NCBI RefSeq assembly: GCF_003337735.1
Contig: NZ_QPJY01000014.1
Span: forward strand, 1 to 64,000
DNA: 64,000 bases
Direction of reading: 5' to 3'
DNA from: Thioalbus denitrificans
Lineage (GTDB): Bacteria > Pseudomonadota > Gammaproteobacteria > DSM-26407
Part shown: positions 25,827 to 34,923 of the stretch, piece after piece
Layout: the number at the start of each line of letters is the position of its first letter
How positions within the stretch are numbered: position 1 is the stretch's first letter
Notes under the pieces: model-generated
Told to the model about the DNA's origin: nothing
What the model saw: only the letters and a program-made list of their open reading frames with translations
The model's database searches: none
Program-made: the position numbers and the translations under genes

Positions 25827-26531
25827 TCAGCCGCTGGTGGAGAAGAGGTAGCCGGCGCCCCAGGCGGTACGCAGGTAGACGGGTGCGGCGGGGTCGGTCT
25901 CGATCTTGCGCCGCAGCCGGTTGACGCAGACGTCGATGCTGCGATCGAAGGGCCCGCGCTCGTAGCCCTTGGTCTGCTCGAGCAGGAAGTCGCGGCTGAG
26001 CACCCGGTCGGGGTGGAGGACGAAGACCCGCAGCAGTCCGAACTCGCTGGCGGTCAGGGCGATCTCCTCCTCCCCGCGGGTGAGCCGCCGGCGGGCGAGA
26101 TCCAGGCGGAAGGGGCCGAAGCTGCGTTGCGCTTCCGCCGCGCCGGCCGGTTCTGTCGCCTGGCTGCGGCGCAGGACGGCCCGCACCCGCGCCAGCAGTT
26201 CGCGGGGATTGAAGGGCTTGGCCAGGTAGTCGTCGGCGCCCACCTCCAGGCCCACGATCCGGTCCACCTCGTCCCCCCGCGCCGAGAGGATGATGATGGG
26301 CTGGCTGCCCTGGCCGCGGAGCTTGCGCGCCAGGGACAGCCCGTCCTCGCCGGGCAGCATCAGGTCGAGGATGACCAGGTCCACGGCCTGGCGCGCCAGG
26401 TGGCGCTCCATGGCCGCGCCGTCGGCCACGGCCTCCACCTCGAAGCCCTGTTCGCCGAGGTAGCGTGTCAGCAGCGCCCGCAGCTCCGGCTGATCGTCCA
26501 CCACCAGCAGTCTGTAGGGCCGTTCTGTCAT
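25827..26531 (-). CDS. OmpR-family response regulator
   Basis: The 234-residue protein has a receiver (D12-D13, phosphoacceptor D56, K in LAKPFNP) and a winged-helix domain (about 135-232) with LTASEFGLLRVFVLHPDRVLSR and RSIDVCVNRLRRKIE. It is followed by its kinase gene. Three GTTAC half-sites spaced 10 bp lie 32 bp upstream of its start, in the region shared with the divergent cytochrome/FadL operon, so it may control both. Confidence 0.94.
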   Translation of the reverse strand: MTERPYRLLVVDDQPELRALLTRYLGEQGFEVEAVADGAAMERHLARQAVDLVILDLMLPGEDGLSLARKLRGQGSQPIIILSARGDEVDRIVGLEVGADDYLAKPFNPRELLARVRAVLRRSQATEPAGAAEAQRSFGPFRLDLARRRLTRGEEEIALTASEFGLLRVFVLHPDRVLSRDFLLEQTKGYERGPFDRSIDVCVNRLRRKIETDPAAPVYLRTAWGAGYLFSTSG

Positions 26532-26562
26532 CGGCTCGCTCGCATCCGGTTGATCCCGCCCC

Positions 26563-26587
26563 GTTACAACCTGTTACAGCCTGTTAC
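26563..26587. promoter_or_regulatory. Three GTTAC half-sites at exact 10-bp spacing
   Basis: GTTAC occurs at 26563, 26573 and 26583, each followed by A or C. OmpR-family regulators bind head-to-tail half-sites spaced 10-11 bp. The location between an OmpR-type gene and a divergent operon fits a shared operator. Confidence 0.6.
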
Positions 26588-26703
26588 CGCCAGGCAATCG
26601 GGTCCACACAACTCTGCGCCAGTTTTGGGGGCAGGGCGGCCACCCGCGTTCGGGCGGGAAAGCCGGCCCCTGAACCATCCCTGGACAGCAGAGGAGAGAC
26701 TCG

Positions 26704-27327
26704 ATGAGAAATGCATTCCGTGCGCACCGGCCGCCGCGCCGCGCAATTCTGGCGTTGTCGCTGGCGTGTGGCCTGTTGGTGGGCCCTGGCGCCTCCGCCC
26801 AGCAGCCGGCCAAGCCGACCCCGGAACAGATGCAGGCGCTGCAGCAGATGATGCAGCAGCAGATCCAGCTCATGCAACCGGAGCTGGCGCAGCGGGTCAA
26901 GGGACTCTCCCCCGAGACCAAGCAGCTGCTGCTGCGCATCTACTCGCAGCACAACCGCCACAGCGACAGAATCACCCTCCGCCACGTGATGCACGAGGTG
27001 CTCGCCGACTACCACAGCATGAATGCCGGGATCCTCACCGACAACCCGGAACAGGCCGCCGACAGCGCCCGGCGGCTGGCCAACCACCGCATTCCCCGCG
27101 GCGGCCTGCTGCCCTACCTGAAGCTCGACGACATCACCGACGAGAAGCTTTCGGCCCTGGCCAGCTTCAACGACAGCGTGGAGGGCAATGCCAAGCGGCT
27201 CGCCGCGGCGGCGGAGCAGGGGGACATGGCCGGGGCGGCCGGGCTGGTGGGCGAAATCACCGCCGGCTGCGTCGGCTGCCACCAGATGTTCCGCGGCGTT
27301 CCCGGCATCTCGCCGCTGCTCAAGTAG
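26704..27327 (+). CDS. Exported cytochrome c'-like mono-heme protein
   Basis: The 207-residue precursor has a long basic N-region and signal peptide (ending about GASAQQ), a glutamine- and methionine-rich helix (about 40-58), and a single C-terminal heme site CVGCH at 189-193. A heme site near the C-terminus of a helical protein fits class II cytochromes (cytochrome c'). It heads an operon with a FadL-type porin and a DUF2892 protein. The gas-binding or electron-transfer role is inferred only. Confidence 0.78.
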   Translation: MRNAFRAHRPPRRAILALSLACGLLVGPGASAQQPAKPTPEQMQALQQMMQQQIQLMQPELAQRVKGLSPETKQLLLRIYSQHNRHSDRITLRHVMHEVLADYHSMNAGILTDNPEQAADSARRLANHRIPRGGLLPYLKLDDITDEKLSALASFNDSVEGNAKRLAAAAEQGDMAGAAGLVGEITAGCVGCHQMFRGVPGISPLLK

Positions 27328-27393
27328 ACCAACAACACGCCCCGGCAAGGGGCGGGAATTGACGTTCAGTTCTCCGATGGAGGAGCACGCACA

Positions 27394-28545
27394 ATGAACA
27401 GAATCGCTTCGATGGCCGCCACCGTGGGTGTCGGCATGGGGATCCTCTCGGCGCCGGCACTGGCCACCAACGGCGACCAGATGCTCGGCGTGACCGCCAT
27501 GCAGTGGGGCATGGCCGGCGCCTACACCGCCGCCCCCCAGGATGCCGCCACGGTGCTCACCAACCCCGCGGGGCTGGCCAACCTGCCCATGGAGGAGTTC
27601 CGCGCCGATCTGGGCTTCGGTTTCCTCAATCCGCCACGCAAGGCCAACGGCCTGGACAGTGACTCCGATCTCTACCTGATTCCCTCCGGCGCCATGGCCT
27701 ACCGGATCAACGACCGGCTCACCTTCGGCATGGGCATGGCGGGACTCTCGGGCATGGGGGTGGACTTCCCCGACACCGCGCCGGGGCTGGCGGGCAACCA
27801 GGCGGTGGTGACCACCAAGCAGTTCTACAAGATCGCCCCGGGCATCGGCTTCCGGGTCAACGATCGCCTCTCCCTGGGGGCCGCGCTCAATCTCGACTAC
27901 CAGAGCCTGGCCCTCTACAACCCCAACTTCCAGCTGCCCCAGAACCAGGTCTACGGCTTCGGCGCCACCCTCGGCGCCACCTACCGGGTGAGCGACGCCC
28001 TCACCCTGGGTGTCTCCTACGCCACCAGGCAGGCCATGGACGAGTTCAAGTGGAACACGCTGGCGGGCGAGTACGGCATGACCATGGACGCACCGCCCAT
28101 CCTCAGCGTGGGCCTCGCCTTCGAGCCCATGCCCGGGCTGCTGGTGGAGGCGGACGTGAAGCACATCGGCTTCAGCGAGGTGCTGGACAAGGTGGACTTC
28201 AACACCCCCGGGGGCAAGACCCAGATGAACTTCGGCTGGGACGACCAGACCGTGTTCGCCATCGGCGTGCAGAAGCAGGTCAACCCGAAGACCACCGTGC
28301 GCCTGGGCTTCAACTACGGCGAATCGCCCATCGGTCCCGAGGACGTGGACAGCAACATCGGCTCCCTGGCCATCACCGAGAAGCACCTTTCCCTCGGCGT
28401 GACCCGCCAGCTCGGCCAGCGGCTGTTCGGCTCGCTCTCCTTCGCCCACGCCTTCCACAACAAGGTGACCTCCAACTCGGGCAGCGGCAACACCATCGAG
28501 CTGGAACAGAACATCGTCAACCTGCAGATGACCTACCGGTACTGA
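27394..28545 (+). CDS. FadL/OmpP1-type outer-membrane transport protein
   Basis: The 383-residue precursor has a signal peptide (cut near APALA-TNG) followed by the FadL-type start TNGDQMLGVTAMQWGMAGAYTAAPQDAATVLTNPAGLA. Alternating beta strands continue to the C-terminal aromatic TYRY. FadL proteins form 14-strand barrels that take up fatty acids or other hydrophobic compounds. It is 66 bp after the cytochrome gene, with GGAGGAG before the ATG. The substrate is unknown. Confidence 0.88.
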   Translation: MNRIASMAATVGVGMGILSAPALATNGDQMLGVTAMQWGMAGAYTAAPQDAATVLTNPAGLANLPMEEFRADLGFGFLNPPRKANGLDSDSDLYLIPSGAMAYRINDRLTFGMGMAGLSGMGVDFPDTAPGLAGNQAVVTTKQFYKIAPGIGFRVNDRLSLGAALNLDYQSLALYNPNFQLPQNQVYGFGATLGATYRVSDALTLGVSYATRQAMDEFKWNTLAGEYGMTMDAPPILSVGLAFEPMPGLLVEADVKHIGFSEVLDKVDFNTPGGKTQMNFGWDDQTVFAIGVQKQVNPKTTVRLGFNYGESPIGPEDVDSNIGSLAITEKHLSLGVTRQLGQRLFGSLSFAHAFHNKVTSNSGSGNTIELEQNIVNLQMTYRY

Positions 28546-28564
28546 CCAAGAGGAGAACCGGATC

Positions 28565-28768
28565 ATGAACGTGGATCGAATCGTGCACCTGGTGGCGGGA
28601 GTGATGGTGCTGCTCGGCATCACCCTCTCGCTGACCGTCCACCCCTACTGGATCGCCCTCAGCGCCTTCGTGGGCATCAACCTGACCCAGAGCGGGCTGA
28701 CCAACTTCTGTCCGCTCGCCGCCATCCTCAAGCGCGCCGGGGTACAGGAGGGCTCCTGCTGTAGTTGA
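28565..28768 (+). CDS. DUF2892-type small membrane protein
   Basis: The 67-residue protein has two membrane helices (about 8-25 and 28-45) and the family pattern NLTQSGLTNFCPLAAILKRAGV, ending in GSCCS. DUF2892 modules occur alone or attached to rhodanese domains (YgaP type). GAGGAG lies upstream. It closes the cytochrome/FadL operon. Confidence 0.82.
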   Translation: MNVDRIVHLVAGVMVLLGITLSLTVHPYWIALSAFVGINLTQSGLTNFCPLAAILKRAGVQEGSCCS

Positions 28769-28771
28769 GTG

Positions 28772-29046
28772 ATTTCACCACGAAGGCACGAAGGACACGA
28801 AGAGAAAACAGATGAGTTAACCGCAGATTGGCGTTGATTGACGTTGATTTCCCATTGACCGCTCACCGCGCTGGTAACGGGATGGTGCGTTTGGGTGGTT
28901 CCCGGGGAGATCTTGTTCTCTTCTCCCCGTGGCTGTTGCAGGGTATTAAGGCAGCCGCAGGCGAATCAGCGCAAATCAACGTCAATCTGCGGTCAACAAG
29001 GTCCTTTCGCTTTTCTTCGTGACCTTCGTGCCTTCGTGGTGAATCT
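28772..29046. repeat. MITE-like element with about 75-bp inverted arms
   Basis: The left arm (28772-28850) reads CACCACGAAGGCACGAAGG, then a spacer, then CCGCAGATTGGCGTTGATT. The right arm (28973-29046) is the inverted equivalent. The 122 bp between the arms have no gene. The same arm sequence flanks the CRISPR-Cas locus at 38.08-38.14 and 55.57-55.59 kb. Confidence 0.75.
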
Positions 29047-29067
29047 ATTAGTTTTTCCCACGGCGGG

Positions 29068-30792
29068 TCATTGCCTCCGCTGCAGCAGTTTCCGCAGAGC
29101 GGTCAGGGACCGCGTGTTGAGGACGTCGCCGGGCTCCAGCCAGCCGCGGCGGGCCTGGCCGATGCCGTCGCGCAGGTGGTCGAAGTCCTGGACGCTGTGG
29201 GCGTCGGAGCTGATGGCCACCTTCACCCCTTCCTCCTTCGCCAGCCGGCAGTGGGTGTCGAGCAGATCGAGCCGCTCGGGGTGGGCGTTGAGCTCCAGGA
29301 AGCAGCCGTGCCGCTTCGCCGCGCGGATGATGCGCGGCATGTCCACGTCGTAGGGTTCGCGCTCGCCGATGAGACGCCCGCCGGGGTGGGCGAGGATGTG
29401 GACGTTGGGGTTGGCCAGCGCCGTGAGGATGCGGCGGGTCTGGCGCTCGCGGGAGAGGTCGAACTTCCCGTGGATCGCCGCCACCACCAGGTCCAGCTCC
29501 CCGAGCACCTCGTCCGGCAGGTCCAGGCTGCCGTCCTCCAGGATGTCCACCTCGATGCCCTTGAGCAGGGTGATGCCCCGCAGCCGCCCGTTGAGGCGGT
29601 CGATGGCGCGGCCCTGCTCCCGCAGCCGCTTCGGATCCAGGCCGTGGGCCATGGTGAGGCGGCGCGAGTGCTCGGTGATGGCGAGATACTCCAGGCCGCG
29701 TTCCCGGGCCGCCGCCGCCATCTCCTCCAGTGAGGCGTGGCCGTCGGTGGCCGTGGTGTGGGCATGGAGGTCGCCCCGCAGCGCCTCCAGGGTTACCAGC
29801 TCCGGGAGCCGGCCCGCCTCGGCGGCCTCGATCTCGCCCTGGTTCTCGCGCAGCTCGGGCGCGATCCACGGCAGCCCGACGGCCGCGAACACCGACTCCT
29901 CCGTCCCGCCCGCCACCCGCTTCCCGCCCCTGAACACGCCGTACTCGTTGAGCTTCAGCCCGCGGGACTGGGCGCGGCGGCGCACGGCGATGTTGTGGGC
30001 CTTGCTGCCGGTGAAGTAGTGCAGCGCCGCGCCGAAGCTCTCCGCGGCCATCACCCGCAGGTCCACCTGCAGGCCGGAGCGCAGGGTCACGGTGGCGCGG
30101 GTGGAGCCCCGGGACTGCACCTGGACCACCTCGTCGTAGGCGCTGAAGCGCTCCATGACGGCCTCCGGGTTGGTGGCGGTCACCAGGATGTCGATGTCGC
30201 CCACGGTGTCCCGGCAGCGCCGATAGCTGCCGGCGATGACCGCCCGCTCCACGCCCCGCACCTTCGCGAGGTAGTCCCGCAGGGGTTCGGCGTACTGGGC
30301 GGCGACGGCATGGCGGAAGCGCCGCGTCGTGCCCAGCCGCGCCTCCAGCGCCGCCAGCAGCTTCTGCTCGGTCTTCTCGCCGAAGCCGTGGAGCTCCCGC
30401 AGGCGCCCGTCGCGGGCGGCGCGGTAGAGCTGCTTCGGGGTCTCGATCTCCAGCTCGTGGTAGAGGGCGTGGACCCGCTTCGGCCCCAGCCCCGGCAGGT
30501 GCAGCAGCTCGCCGAGGGACTCGGGCACCTCGCGCTTGAGCTTCTGCAGCGCCCGCAGCCTTCCCGTCTCCACCAGCTCCCGGAGCTTCGCCGCCAGGTC
30601 CTTGCCGATGCCCGGCAGCTCGGTCAGGTCCGCGCCCGCCGCGAGCATCTCGCCCACCTCCCGCGACAGGTTCTCCACCGTGCGCGCCGCGTTGCGGTAG
30701 GCCCGCACCCGGAACGGGTTGGCCGCCTCGATCTCCAGCAGATCGGCGATCTCGTTCAGCGCTGCGGCGATGTCGGCATTGTGCGTTGGCAT
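29068..30792 (-). CDS. polX: Family X DNA polymerase with PHP domain
   Basis: The 574-residue protein has helix-hairpin-helix segments (LTELPGIGKDLAAKL, LLHLPGLGPKRVHALY), a nucleotidyltransferase core with GSYRRCRDTVGDIDILV (about residue 189) and VDLRVM, and a C-terminal PHP domain (about 335-570) with DLHAHTTATDGHAS, ITEHSRR, EVDIL and ISSDAHS. It is a gap-filling repair polymerase with a metal-dependent 3' nuclease domain. The length matches bacterial PolX. The start used is the ATG at 30792, next to an inverted repeat tract. Confidence 0.94.
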   Translation of the reverse strand: MPTHNADIAAALNEIADLLEIEAANPFRVRAYRNAARTVENLSREVGEMLAAGADLTELPGIGKDLAAKLRELVETGRLRALQKLKREVPESLGELLHLPGLGPKRVHALYHELEIETPKQLYRAARDGRLRELHGFGEKTEQKLLAALEARLGTTRRFRHAVAAQYAEPLRDYLAKVRGVERAVIAGSYRRCRDTVGDIDILVTATNPEAVMERFSAYDEVVQVQSRGSTRATVTLRSGLQVDLRVMAAESFGAALHYFTGSKAHNIAVRRRAQSRGLKLNEYGVFRGGKRVAGGTEESVFAAVGLPWIAPELRENQGEIEAAEAGRLPELVTLEALRGDLHAHTTATDGHASLEEMAAAARERGLEYLAITEHSRRLTMAHGLDPKRLREQGRAIDRLNGRLRGITLLKGIEVDILEDGSLDLPDEVLGELDLVVAAIHGKFDLSRERQTRRILTALANPNVHILAHPGGRLIGEREPYDVDMPRIIRAAKRHGCFLELNAHPERLDLLDTHCRLAKEEGVKVAISSDAHSVQDFDHLRDGIGQARRGWLEPGDVLNTRSLTALRKLLQRRQ

Positions 30793-30800
30793 GTTCAGTT

Positions 30801-30960
30801 ATCCGCAGATTACGCAGATTACGCAGATTCCGTAGATAAACCGCTGTTGCCTTCCGGATGCCTCGTAAGCGATCCCGCGTTTGCGCTGCTTGTCCGCCCT
30901 TGAAAACCGCTCCAATTCCACCGGAAAACCATCTGCGTAATCTGCGTAATCTGCGGAAAA
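30801..30960. repeat. Inverted pair of GCAGATTAC tandem tracts
   Basis: The left arm (30801-30839) is CCGCAGATTACGCAGATTAC continued as a 9-bp repeat, and the right arm (30931-30960) is its inverse. They enclose 91 bp without a gene between polX and rtcB. The right arm ends eight bases before the rtcB stop codon. Confidence 0.8.
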
Positions 30961-30968
30961 GAAGGTTT

Positions 30969-32399
30969 CTAGCCCTTGATGCAGACCATTGGTTCGAGGC
31001 GGGCGACCTTCTTCGCCAGGCCCGCGGCGTGGGCGGCGTCCACCACCGCGCCGACGTCCTTGTAGGCGCCGGGGGCCTCCTCGGCCACCCCGCGCAGGGA
31101 GGTGCTGCGGATGAGGATGCCGCGGCTGGCCAGCTCCTTCACCACCTCGCCGCCGCGCCACTGGCGGGTGGCCTGGTGGCGGCTCATGCTGCGCCCGGCG
31201 CCGTGGCAGGCGGAGGCGAAGGCGCGCTCCCCGCCGTCGCCGGCGCCGGCCAGGATGTAGGAGCCGGTGCCCATGCTGCCGCCGATGATGACCGGCTGGC
31301 CGGCCACGCGCAGCTCGGGGGGCAGCGAGGGGTGGCCGGGGCCGAAGGCGCGGGTGGCGCCCTTGCGGTGGACGAACAGCCGCCGGTCGCGCCCCGCCAC
31401 CCGGTGATTCTCCTCCTTGCAGGTGTTGTGGGAGACGTCGAACAGCAGGTCCAGGCGGGCCTCGGGCAGCACGTGGCCGAAGGCGCGGCGGGTCAGGTGG
31501 GTGAGGATCTGGCGGTTGGCGAGCGCGCAGTTGATGCCGGCGCGCATGGCGCCCAGGTAGGCGCGGCCGATGTCCGATTCGAGCGGGGCGCAGGCCAGCT
31601 CCCGGTCGGCCAGGGTGATGCCGTGGCGGGCGGCCGCAACGGCCATCTCCTTGAGGTACTCGGTCCCGATCTGGTGGCCGAGGCCGCGCGAGCCGCAGTG
31701 GATGCTGACCACCACGTCGCCCACCGCCAGGCCGTAGGCGCCGGCGGCGGCCTCGTCGTAGACCGCCACCACCTGCTGCACCTCCAGGTAGTGGTTGCCC
31801 GAGCCGAGGGTTCCCATCTCCCGCTTCTGCCGCTCCTTGGCGCGCACGGACACCCGGGTCGTGTCGGCGCCGGCCATGCAGCCATGCTCCTCGGTGCGCT
31901 CCAGGTCCGCCGCCTCGCCGTAGCCCTGCTCCACCGCCCAGCGGGCGCCGCCCTCCAGCATGGCGTCCATCTCCCGCGCCGAGAGGCGGATGGAGCCGGT
32001 GCTGCCCACGCCGGCGGGGATGGAGTTGTAGAGCACCGCGGCAAGGGTCTCCTTGTGCTTCTCCACCGCCGCGCGCTTGAGTCCGGTGTGCAGGGTGCGC
32101 ACGCCGCAGGAGATGTCGAAGCCCACCCCGCCGGCGGAGATGACGCCGCCCTCGCGCGGGTCGAAGGCCGCCACCCCGCCGATGGGGAAGCCGTAGCCCC
32201 AGTGGGCATCGGGCATGGCGTAGGCCGCCTCCACGATCCCCGGCAGCCCCGCCACGTTGCAGAGCTGCTCGTAGACCTTGCTGTCCATCTCCCGCAGCAG
32301 CGTCTCGTCGGCAAACAGCACCCCGGGCACGCGCATGGGGCCATGGGGCGGGATGCGCCACTCGGTGTCGTTCACCTTCTCGAGCAGATGAAGGTCCAT
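30969..32399 (-). CDS. rtcB: RNA-splicing/repair ligase RtcB
   Basis: The 476-residue protein has the RtcB motifs PDAHWGYGFPIGG, GVGFDISCGVR (metal cysteine), GSGNHYLEVQ, IHCGSRGLGHQ, and CHGAGRSMSR containing H399, the expected GMP-carrying histidine. It joins RNA ends bearing 2',3'-cyclic phosphate or 3'-phosphate to 5'-hydroxyl using GTP and Mn. The next gene on the strand, upstream, encodes archease, its activator. Confidence 0.95.
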   Translation of the reverse strand: MDLHLLEKVNDTEWRIPPHGPMRVPGVLFADETLLREMDSKVYEQLCNVAGLPGIVEAAYAMPDAHWGYGFPIGGVAAFDPREGGVISAGGVGFDISCGVRTLHTGLKRAAVEKHKETLAAVLYNSIPAGVGSTGSIRLSAREMDAMLEGGARWAVEQGYGEAADLERTEEHGCMAGADTTRVSVRAKERQKREMGTLGSGNHYLEVQQVVAVYDEAAAGAYGLAVGDVVVSIHCGSRGLGHQIGTEYLKEMAVAAARHGITLADRELACAPLESDIGRAYLGAMRAGINCALANRQILTHLTRRAFGHVLPEARLDLLFDVSHNTCKEENHRVAGRDRRLFVHRKGATRAFGPGHPSLPPELRVAGQPVIIGGSMGTGSYILAGAGDGGERAFASACHGAGRSMSRHQATRQWRGGEVVKELASRGILIRSTSLRGVAEEAPGAYKDVGAVVDAAHAAGLAKKVARLEPMVCIKG

Positions 32400-32405
32400 G
32401 GATGA

Positions 32406-32433
32406 TCCGTGTTCCGTGTTCCGTGTTCCGTGT
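32406..32433. repeat. Short TCCGTGT tandem tract
   Basis: Four 7-bp units lie seven bases upstream of the rtcB start. They are the inverse of the ACACGGA units at the left end of the window. Confidence 0.85.
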
Positions 32434-32505
32434 TCCGGAGAACGGCTGTGTTTCCGGATGTGTTTTACGGATCAATCGGTGGTGGACGGACAACCTGGCG
32501 TGGCT

Positions 32506-32922
32506 TCAGACGTCCACGACGCAGCGGGCGTTCCAGTCGCCGTCCGCGTCCCGGTAGACCCTGAGTTCAGTATAGGTGGCGCCCTTCACCTCCACCGTGG
32601 GCTGGTGGCGCCCGCGGTCCACCGCCTCGCCCCAGGCCCTGCCGTGCAGCGTCCCGCCGTCGATGCGCACCTCGAAGCGAGAGAAGAGCAGGCCGCGGGT
32701 GGCCATCTCGTAGACCAGGGCGTTGAGCCAGTCCACCAGCAGCAGCTCCGCATCCGGTGCTTCGCAGTCGATCTCGACCAGGGTCTCGGGGCGGACGCCG
32801 GCGGGGTCGGTGATGACGGCGGTGAGCGCCAGCGCGGCCTGTTCGAAGGACTCGCCGAGGGTGGCGCCGCGGCCGTGGACGCCGATGTCCGCCACGTGGT
32901 GGAAGTGCTCCCAGGCGGGCAT
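32506..32922 (-). CDS. Archease, RtcB cofactor
   Basis: The start used is the ATG at 32922 ([19 protein letters not shown]), with GAGGG upstream, giving 138 residues, the usual archease length. [43 protein letters not shown] and the C-terminal [15 protein letters not shown] are typical. Archease speeds the guanylylation and turnover of RtcB. It lies between the FtsH-like gene (4-bp gap) and rtcB. Confidence 0.9.
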   Translation of the reverse strand: MPAWEHFHHVADIGVHGRGATLGESFEQAALALTAVITDPAGVRPETLVEIDCEAPDAELLLVDWLNALVYEMATRGLLFSRFEVRIDGGTLHGRAWGEAVDRGRHQPTVEVKGATYTELRVYRDADGDWNARCVVDV

Positions 32923-32926
32923 CGGC

Positions 32927-34837
32927 TCAGCCCTCGCCATGCAGGCGGTGGACCGGCCCGGTTGGATGTTCGGGTATGACGGCGGGGCCGAGGCAGGCAT
33001 CGATGGCGGCCCGCTCCAGGGTTTCATGCTCCTCCAGTTCCCCGATCAGCCGCTCGAGCGCCTCGCGGCGTTGCTCGATGAGCTTGCGGGCGCGGGCCTC
33101 CGCCTGCTGCAGCAGATCATGAACCGCCTCGTCCACCGCCTGGGCGGAGTGCTCGCTGAAGTGGCGGGGCTGGGCGATCTCCCGGCCCAGGAACGGGTGG
33201 GACTCGCTGTCGCGCAGGTCCACGGGACCGACGCTCTCCGACATGCCCCAGCGCGCCACCATGGCGCGGGCGAGGTTGGTGGCCTGGCGGATGTCGTCGT
33301 CGGCCCCCGAGCTCACCGAGCCGAGCAGGACCTGCTCGGCGGTACGTCCGGCCAGGATGACCGCGAGCCGGTCGTGCAGGTACTCCTCGGGCAGGGTGTG
33401 GCGCTCCTGCTCGGGCAGCTGCTGGGTCCCGCCGAGCGCCTGCCCGCGGGGAATGATGGTGACCTTGTAGAGGGGATCCGCGTGGGGCAGGAAGTGGGCG
33501 GCGAGGGTGTGCCCGGCCTCGTGGACCGCCAGCCGGTGGCGCTCCTCGGGCTGGATGACCAGCGTCCGCACCGCCCCCATCAGCAGTCGGTCGCGGGCCT
33601 CGTCGAAATCCTGCGCCGTCACTTCCCGGCGCTGCTGCCGGGCGGCGAGAATCGCCGCCTCGTTCACCAGGTTCTTGAGATCCGCCCCGGAGAAGCCCGG
33701 GGTGCCGGCGGCCACGGTGTCCAGCGCCACGCCGGCGGCCAGCGGCACCTTGCGGGTGTGGACTTCCAGGATCGCCAGCCGGTCCCGGCGGTCGGGCAGG
33801 TCGAGGGTCACGTGGCGGTCGAAGCGGCCCGGGCGCAGCAGGGCCGGGTCGAGCACGTCCGGGCGGTTGGTGGCCGCCACCACGATGACCGCCTCGCGGC
33901 CGGTGAAGCCGTCCAGCTCGGCGAGGATCTGGTTCAGGGTCTGCTCGCGCTCGTCGTGGCCGCCGCCGAGCCCGGTGCCCCGGGTGCGGCCGATGCTGTC
34001 CAGTTCGTCGATGAAGATGATGCTGGGCGCGCTCTTCTTGGCCGCCTCGAACAGGCGCCGGACCCGGGCCGCGCCCACACCCACAAAGACCTCGATGAAC
34101 TCGGAGGCGGAGATGGTGTAGAAGGGCACCCCCGCCTCGCCCGCCAGGGCCTTCGCCATCAGGGTCTTGCCGGTCCCGGGCGGGCCCATCAGCAGCACGC
34201 CGCGGGGCACCTCGGCGCCCACTTGGCGGAACTGCTCGGGGTGGCGCAGGTAGTCCACCAGCTCGCTCACCTCGCGCTTGGCGTTCTCCTGGCCGGCCAC
34301 GTCCTCGAAGGTGATCTTGCTGGTCTGCGGCTTCAGGGTTTCAGGCTCGAGGAACTGCTTCAGGTCGCCGCGGCCGCCGAGGCCGCCGGCCAGGTTGCGG
34401 TAGGTGCGGCGCAGGAACCAGATGTAGAAGCCGATGAGCAGCAGCCACGGCAGGGTGGAGACGAGCGCCGGGCCCCAGCCGCCCTCGCCGGTCTCGGGCG
34501 GCAGGGCGCGAACATCCACCCCGTGCTCCTCGAGCAGCGGCATCAGTTCGGGGTCGCCGAGGTCGGGCACCCGGGTGCGGAAGGCCTCGGCCGGACGGCC
34601 GCTGCGCTCGTCCATGATCGGATTGCGCAGCCGCCCCCGGACGACCGGGCCGCGCAGATCCACCGCCTGCACCTGCTCGTTCACCACCAGGGACTTGAAC
34701 CGGGTATAGGCGATCTCCGCCTCGGGCGCCGCCGGCTCCCGGGGCGTGCTGAGCAGCAGCATGGCCATGAACAGGGCGAGGGCGCCCAGCACCAGCCAGC
34801 GCTGCAGGGGCTGCGGGGATTCGGGTGTCTGGTTCAT
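32927..34837 (-). CDS. FtsH-like membrane AAA+ metalloprotease
   Basis: The start used is [11 protein letters not shown] at 34837 (636 residues); an ATG ten codons earlier is possible. Two membrane helices (about 14-30 and 125-145) flank a periplasmic part. The AAA domain has [28 protein letters not shown] and the arginine-finger region [10 protein letters not shown]. The protease domain has the zinc motif HEAGH (about residue 415). It is near full FtsH length but sits with archease and rtcB rather than rlmE/folP, so it may be an accessory FtsH paralogue linked to RNA repair or stress. The main ftsH is not in this window. Confidence 0.9.
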   Translation of the reverse strand: MNQTPESPQPLQRWLVLGALALFMAMLLLSTPREPAAPEAEIAYTRFKSLVVNEQVQAVDLRGPVVRGRLRNPIMDERSGRPAEAFRTRVPDLGDPELMPLLEEHGVDVRALPPETGEGGWGPALVSTLPWLLLIGFYIWFLRRTYRNLAGGLGGRGDLKQFLEPETLKPQTSKITFEDVAGQENAKREVSELVDYLRHPEQFRQVGAEVPRGVLLMGPPGTGKTLMAKALAGEAGVPFYTISASEFIEVFVGVGAARVRRLFEAAKKSAPSIIFIDELDSIGRTRGTGLGGGHDEREQTLNQILAELDGFTGREAVIVVAATNRPDVLDPALLRPGRFDRHVTLDLPDRRDRLAILEVHTRKVPLAAGVALDTVAAGTPGFSGADLKNLVNEAAILAARQQRREVTAQDFDEARDRLLMGAVRTLVIQPEERHRLAVHEAGHTLAAHFLPHADPLYKVTIIPRGQALGGTQQLPEQERHTLPEEYLHDRLAVILAGRTAEQVLLGSVSSGADDDIRQATNLARAMVARWGMSESVGPVDLRDSESHPFLGREIAQPRHFSEHSAQAVDEAVHDLLQQAEARARKLIEQRREALERLIGELEEHETLERAAIDACLGPAVIPEHPTGPVHRLHGEG

Positions 34838-34923
34838 GGCCGGGCCTGACCGGTTCCCGGGGACCATGGCTCAACTCGGCGGGCCCCTGACCTCAGGTTA
34901 GAACCGGGCGGGGGTTTTCGCCA

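Noticed and set aside
28828-29022. Small frame in the paired-arm element at 28.8-29.0 kb
   Set aside because: It spans both inverted arms, has no ribosome site, and its sequence is explained by the repeat.
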